NCBI GenBank assembly: GCA_000753455.2
Contig: LM994670.1
Location: 3,162,507-3,226,506 of the forward strand
Direction of reading: 5' to 3'
Length of the DNA: 64,000 nt
Origin: Clostridium jeddahitimonense
Lineage (GTDB): Bacteria; Bacillota; Clostridia; Clostridiales; Clostridiaceae
Positions 60,951-64,000 of the stretch are shown here, piece by piece (the stretch's first letter is position 1; each line of letters begins with the position of its first letter). The translations under genes were made by a program, and so were the position numbers. The notes under the pieces were generated by a model. It did not search any database and was not told the origin of the DNA. It saw only the letters and a program-made list of their open reading frames with translations.

Positions 60951-61028
60951 TTCGGCAACTGGCTGGCATAGTTTTTTAACCTTAGCCCCTTTAGCTTTGC
61001 GTCTCTAGATTTCCCTAGATTTGCCATT
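60951..61028 (-). promoter_or_regulatory. c-di-GMP-I riboswitch (GEMM-I)
   Basis: On the minus strand: GGCAAATC, the GAAA-type capped stem CTAGGGAAATCTAG, AGACGCAAAGC, AGGGGCTAAGG, then GCCAGCCAGTTGCC. The order is identical to that of the riboswitch at 23128-23216, with different stem sequences. It is followed by a terminator and the M60 gene, predicting repression at high c-di-GMP. Confidence 0.92.
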
Positions 61029-61137
61029 ATTCTTTTTACAAATATATTTTATACTAATTTCTGAGTTTTTTAAACAGTTTTATATAATATATTGTAATTT
61101 TTTTCTCTTAATCCCCTTTTTCTTATAAAAAATTGTT

Positions 61138-61497
61138 TTAATAAGGGAAGAATGGATATGGATATGGGTATGGGTATACTGGATAAATAAATGGATATCT
61201 TAATAATTCGAGTCTGTTTATTCCACGCATCGGAAACTTTCTTCGTCTAAACCGTCTATATCTATTCGAACGATTGTGTCCCATAGGTTGCTGACGAGTA
61301 TTTGTATCTTCATTATCATCAATTACTACATCTTCTCCAACTAGCACTATAATGTCATCATCATCTACCCCTTCAATGATCCCATCACACGTACTTCCAT
61401 CATTCATTATTAAAACCGCATGATAAGTTAAATATGTCTTACATTCCTCTTTTATTGAATGTAAATCTCTATAAGAACCAACTACCTCTAAAGACAT
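61138..61497 (-). CDS. Small protein with acidic centre and Pro/Tyr-rich tail
   Basis: A 119-residue protein. The N-terminal half has a beta-barrel-like pattern (YHAVLIMNDGSTCDGIIEGV then DDDIIVLVGEDVVID), an acidic stretch, a basic arginine-rich part (NRYRRFRRRKFP), and a tail of repeated Tyr-Pro (PVYPYPYPYPFFPY). Such tails are common among spore-surface proteins of Bacillus and Clostridium, so a coat-associated role is possible, but no family is certain. It starts behind AAAAGGAGGTG. It is a single gene upstream of the c-di-GMP riboswitch and independent of it. Confidence 0.7.
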   Translation of the reverse strand: MSLEVVGSYRDLHSIKEECKTYLTYHAVLIMNDGSTCDGIIEGVDDDDIIVLVGEDVVIDDNEDTNTRQQPMGHNRSNRYRRFRRRKFPMRGINRLELLRYPFIYPVYPYPYPYPFFPY

Positions 61498-61608
61498 ATA
61501 TTTGGCACCTCCTTTTTAATTAATATGATATTCCTATATGACTCTAGTTGTTCTATATTAGTGAAGTTAAACTTAAAAATAAATTTAAATTTGTTTTTAT
61601 ATCCATAT

Positions 61609-61644
61609 AAAAAAAGAAGAAATTGCTTTAAAACAATTTCTTCT
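61609..61644 (-). terminator. Terminator of the Gfo/Idh oxidoreductase gene
   Basis: A perfect 11-base-pair stem (AGAAGAAATTG and complement) with a T run on the minus strand, 14 bases after the stop. Confidence 0.85.
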
Positions 61645-61657
61645 CATAATTCAACTT

Positions 61658-62644
61658 CTAATTTTTATCAGCCGGATATACAAGTCCTATTTGTCTTCTT
61701 GCCTCATCCATTATCTCCATAACATTTTTAGAAAACTCTAAAGAATTAATCTTAGATTCTTTTTCTTCATTTTGTATTATATTAATAAATTCTTCGATTT
61801 CATAGCACATATTATGTTGTTCTTGATATCTAGATAAATCCTCAACTCTCCCGTCTCTATATATAATTTTTACAGACCCCATTGTATTTACTCTATCTAT
61901 TACCATAGTTCCCTCTTCCCCCTGAATCTCTGTAGGAAGGTGTGAGTTAGATATTTTAGAGTATATTACGTTAGCTTCCATATCATCATACTTAAATATT
62001 ATTGTACCCTCTCCATCAGCTCCTGATTCAAGCATATAGCTACTAGCTTTTACTTCATTTGGTTTTCCAAAAAGAGCTACCATCGGAGCTATAGTATATA
62101 CACCAATATCCATTAGTGATCCATTTGATAATTCAGGATTAAAAGCATTTAATACTATTCCCTCTTTATACTTATCATATCTTGAAGAATATTGACAAAA
62201 GCTTGCAAAGTATCTTCTTACTTTACCAAGCTTATTTATATTTTCCATAGCAGCTTTAAAATTTGGCATAAGTGTAGTTTTCATAGCTTCCATTAATACT
62301 ACATTATTTTTCTTGGCCGCTTCTATCATTTCATTAACTTCTTTTGCATTGGAAGCAAAAGCTTTTTCTCCTAATACATGTTTCCCATTATTCATAAATA
62401 GTATTGCTTGCTCTGCATGTAACCTATTCGGTGATGCTATATATACTGCGTCTATAAGGTCACTTTTAGCCATTTCTTCTAGGCTAGTAAATGTATTTTC
62501 TACTCCATATTTATTAGCGAATTCCTTTGCTTTCTCTTCAGTTCTAGAGTAAACTGCTGTAAGTTTAAAATCCTTAACTAAGTTTGCCCCCTCTAAAAAC
62601 CATGTTGTTATATTGTTTGTCCCTATAATTCCAAATCTAATCAT
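61658..62644 (-). CDS. Gfo/Idh/MocA family oxidoreductase
   Basis: A 328-residue NAD(P)-dependent oxidoreductase. The Rossmann domain starts with FGIIGTNNITTWFLEG, a variant of GxGxx(A/G). DAVYIASPNRLHAEQA and the catalytic-lysine motif GEKAFASN follow near residue 93, and the C-terminal half has SLMDIGVYTIAPMVALFG, typical of the substrate-binding fold. The family acts on sugars, inositols or related alcohols; the exact substrate cannot be told. It is a single gene with its own terminator. Confidence 0.9.
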   Translation of the reverse strand: MIRFGIIGTNNITTWFLEGANLVKDFKLTAVYSRTEEKAKEFANKYGVENTFTSLEEMAKSDLIDAVYIASPNRLHAEQAILFMNNGKHVLGEKAFASNAKEVNEMIEAAKKNNVVLMEAMKTTLMPNFKAAMENINKLGKVRRYFASFCQYSSRYDKYKEGIVLNAFNPELSNGSLMDIGVYTIAPMVALFGKPNEVKASSYMLESGADGEGTIIFKYDDMEANVIYSKISNSHLPTEIQGEEGTMVIDRVNTMGSVKIIYRDGRVEDLSRYQEQHNMCYEIEEFINIIQNEEKESKINSLEFSKNVMEIMDEARRQIGLVYPADKN

Positions 62645-63097
62645 TTCTCAAGCCACCTCTTTTATTATTTTATAAACATAATATTTTAATTAGTTAAATA
62701 AATTCTTTCACTCTTAGACTTTCATAGTTTCAGTTTACTTCCTAAAATCATTAACATAATAATTAATAATATCTTTTTACCTAATTTATTCATAAATGAA
62801 TCATAAAGAGAAATATACTTAAATATATTGATTTACTTCCCTGTAGAATACATTAACAATTTTACTATTAAGTTTAAGTCTACCTAAATAAAATATTTAT
62901 ACTATTAATTTTACATTTATATTAGGTATATACTCAATAGTTAAGGGGAATATAATAAATAATTTATTTAGATTTTAACTCTAAAATTATACAAACATAT
63001 ATTTTCGTAATGAACCGAACTAATCATATTCATTCGTAGGAGTAAATTCAAATTACTAAATCATAGATTTAGAATCTCACTTGAAGAAGGTATAAAA
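62645..63097. other. Long AT-rich intergenic region
   Basis: About 450 bases between divergent genes, without a recognised RNA, repeat or coding frame. It should hold promoters for both genes; a GAAGAAGG ribosome-binding site lies before the gene at 63098. Confidence 0.5.
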
Positions 63098-63964
63098 ATG
63101 AAAATTTTAAAAAATGATAGGTATTTCTCAAATAACTTAAAAAATTTTTTATATTTTATAGCTTATAGTATTTTTATAATTACTATATTCTTTCTTTTTG
63201 CCCTTAATATATCTAAAACTAGTAACTTAACTTCTAATAATTATTATTTAGAAGATGATAGTTTTGATGTAGGTAGCTTTAATAAAAACACTATTTCTCT
63301 TGAGTTAAAAGCAACTGAATTTATTAATGATTTATTTTCTGACAGAAATGACGCTTTTTTAACCGGCTATATAAAAGATTTATCCAGGTTTTATAACCTA
63401 ACTCACACAAATAGCACTTATTCATTTAATAATGAACTTAAACGTATAGCTTATTTAAGGGATTGGGCAATTGAAAGAGGAGTAATTTTCACCTCTATAA
63501 CATCTAATGTTAAAATAAAAAACTTAAAAGATAATGGTGATACAATTACTTTTAAAGCTGATGAGAACTGTGAATTTAATTATATTTACTATGATGATAA
63601 TACAGAAAACACATTTAATGTAAACTTAATTCACATACTTTCTCTTAATAAATTAGATAATAGTTTCGAAATTGAAAAAGATTATTATTTAGACTTCTTA
63701 AATAATACCTCCAACAATTATACTTATAATTTAAATGGAGGTCATTTAGAATTTTCTAAATCCTTTAATAAAAACTTTACTTTAGTAAATGAATTTAATA
63801 TTGGAGATATACTTTCCTATAAAAAATTTAACTTTGTAGATCATAAAGGTGTAGTTTGTGGATATGATTCTAAAAATTATCCGCTAATAAACTCTACTAC
63901 AATTAACTCAAATAACATTCCTTTTGACTTAGGTTGGAAGGAAAAAAATATCTATAAAGAATAA
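63098..63964 (+). CDS. Membrane-anchored degenerate amidase-like protein
   Basis: A 288-residue protein with a single N-terminal membrane helix (LYFIAYSIFIITIFFLFAL). Residues about 65-200 (ATEFINDLFSDRNDAFLTGYI, then AYLRDWAIERGVIFTSI) resemble the N-terminal module found before amidase_6 domains in many clostridial surface proteins. The end (FNIGDILSYKKFNFVDHKGVV, GYDSKNYPLINSTTIN) resembles the C-terminal half of amidase_6, but the catalytic DCTNFVSQ block with its cysteine is missing. It is thus probably inactive as an enzyme, or a trimmed relative. The stop is 36 bases from the window end. Confidence 0.6.
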   Translation: MKILKNDRYFSNNLKNFLYFIAYSIFIITIFFLFALNISKTSNLTSNNYYLEDDSFDVGSFNKNTISLELKATEFINDLFSDRNDAFLTGYIKDLSRFYNLTHTNSTYSFNNELKRIAYLRDWAIERGVIFTSITSNVKIKNLKDNGDTITFKADENCEFNYIYYDDNTENTFNVNLIHILSLNKLDNSFEIEKDYYLDFLNNTSNNYTYNLNGGHLEFSKSFNKNFTLVNEFNIGDILSYKKFNFVDHKGVVCGYDSKNYPLINSTTINSNNIPFDLGWKEKNIYKE

Positions 63965-64000
63965 TAAATACCCAAGATAGATTACTATAATAATCCATCT

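Overview
The window is AT-rich DNA with short intergenic gaps, strong GGAGG ribosome-binding sites and clostridial-type regulation (TPP and c-di-GMP riboswitches, AgrC/LytTR and orphan kinases). The tmRNA encodes a tag reading AEDNFALAA. Together these point to a Clostridium sensu stricto species, probably host- or gut-associated because it carries two giant secreted M60 (mucinase-type) metallopeptidases. The species cannot be fixed from the sequence alone.

Layout. 1-8.4 kb is housekeeping: a TPP-riboswitch-controlled thiazole salvage operon (thiW-thiM-thiE), an alpha/beta hydrolase, a tRNA-dihydrouridine synthase, a MATE exporter, a YwaF-like membrane protein and a DegV protein. 8.6-12.7 kb holds an AgrC-like kinase, a LytTR regulator and an orphan PAS kinase. 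13.5-23.2 kb holds a YczE-like protein, an NSS amino-acid transporter with a 33-residue MetS-type small subunit and an elaborate leader, then a 2132-residue M60 peptidase behind a c-di-GMP-I riboswitch. 46.7-64 kb holds ssrA (tmRNA), a two-component system, mgtE, a second NSS transporter with the same kind of leader, a 2524-residue M60 peptidase behind a second c-di-GMP-I riboswitch, a small tyrosine/proline-tailed protein, a Gfo/Idh oxidoreductase and a degenerate amidase-like protein.

Between these halves, 23.5-46.7 kb looks like serially acquired DNA at the 3' end of ssrA. The last 12 bases of ssrA (TGGTGGAGGCGA on the + strand) occur three times: in ssrA (46709), at 30738 and at 23515. 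Each copy is followed, in the ssrA direction, by its own intrinsic terminator. The younger island (30.7-46.7 kb) carries a large serine recombinase, a PolA-family DNA polymerase, a primase/helicase, a putative ssDNA-binding protein, a Panacea-type toxin-antitoxin pair and a restriction-modification system with two cytosine methyltransferases, but no capsid, terminase or conjugation genes. The older one (23.5-30.7 kb) holds a response regulator, kinase, lipoprotein and ABC exporter and has lost any integrase.

The most unusual signal is the pair of NSS-transporter leaders (16.1-16.47 kb, minus strand; 51.1-51.45 kb, plus strand). Each has a sigma-A promoter, a short leader peptide ending in a run of one amino acid (four Leu codons in one, five Phe codons in the other), a three-way-junction-like fold whose closing stem overlaps those codons, and terminator hairpins whose 5' arm can instead pair with the 3' half of the junction. 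This has the design of ribosome-mediated attenuation tuned to different amino acids.
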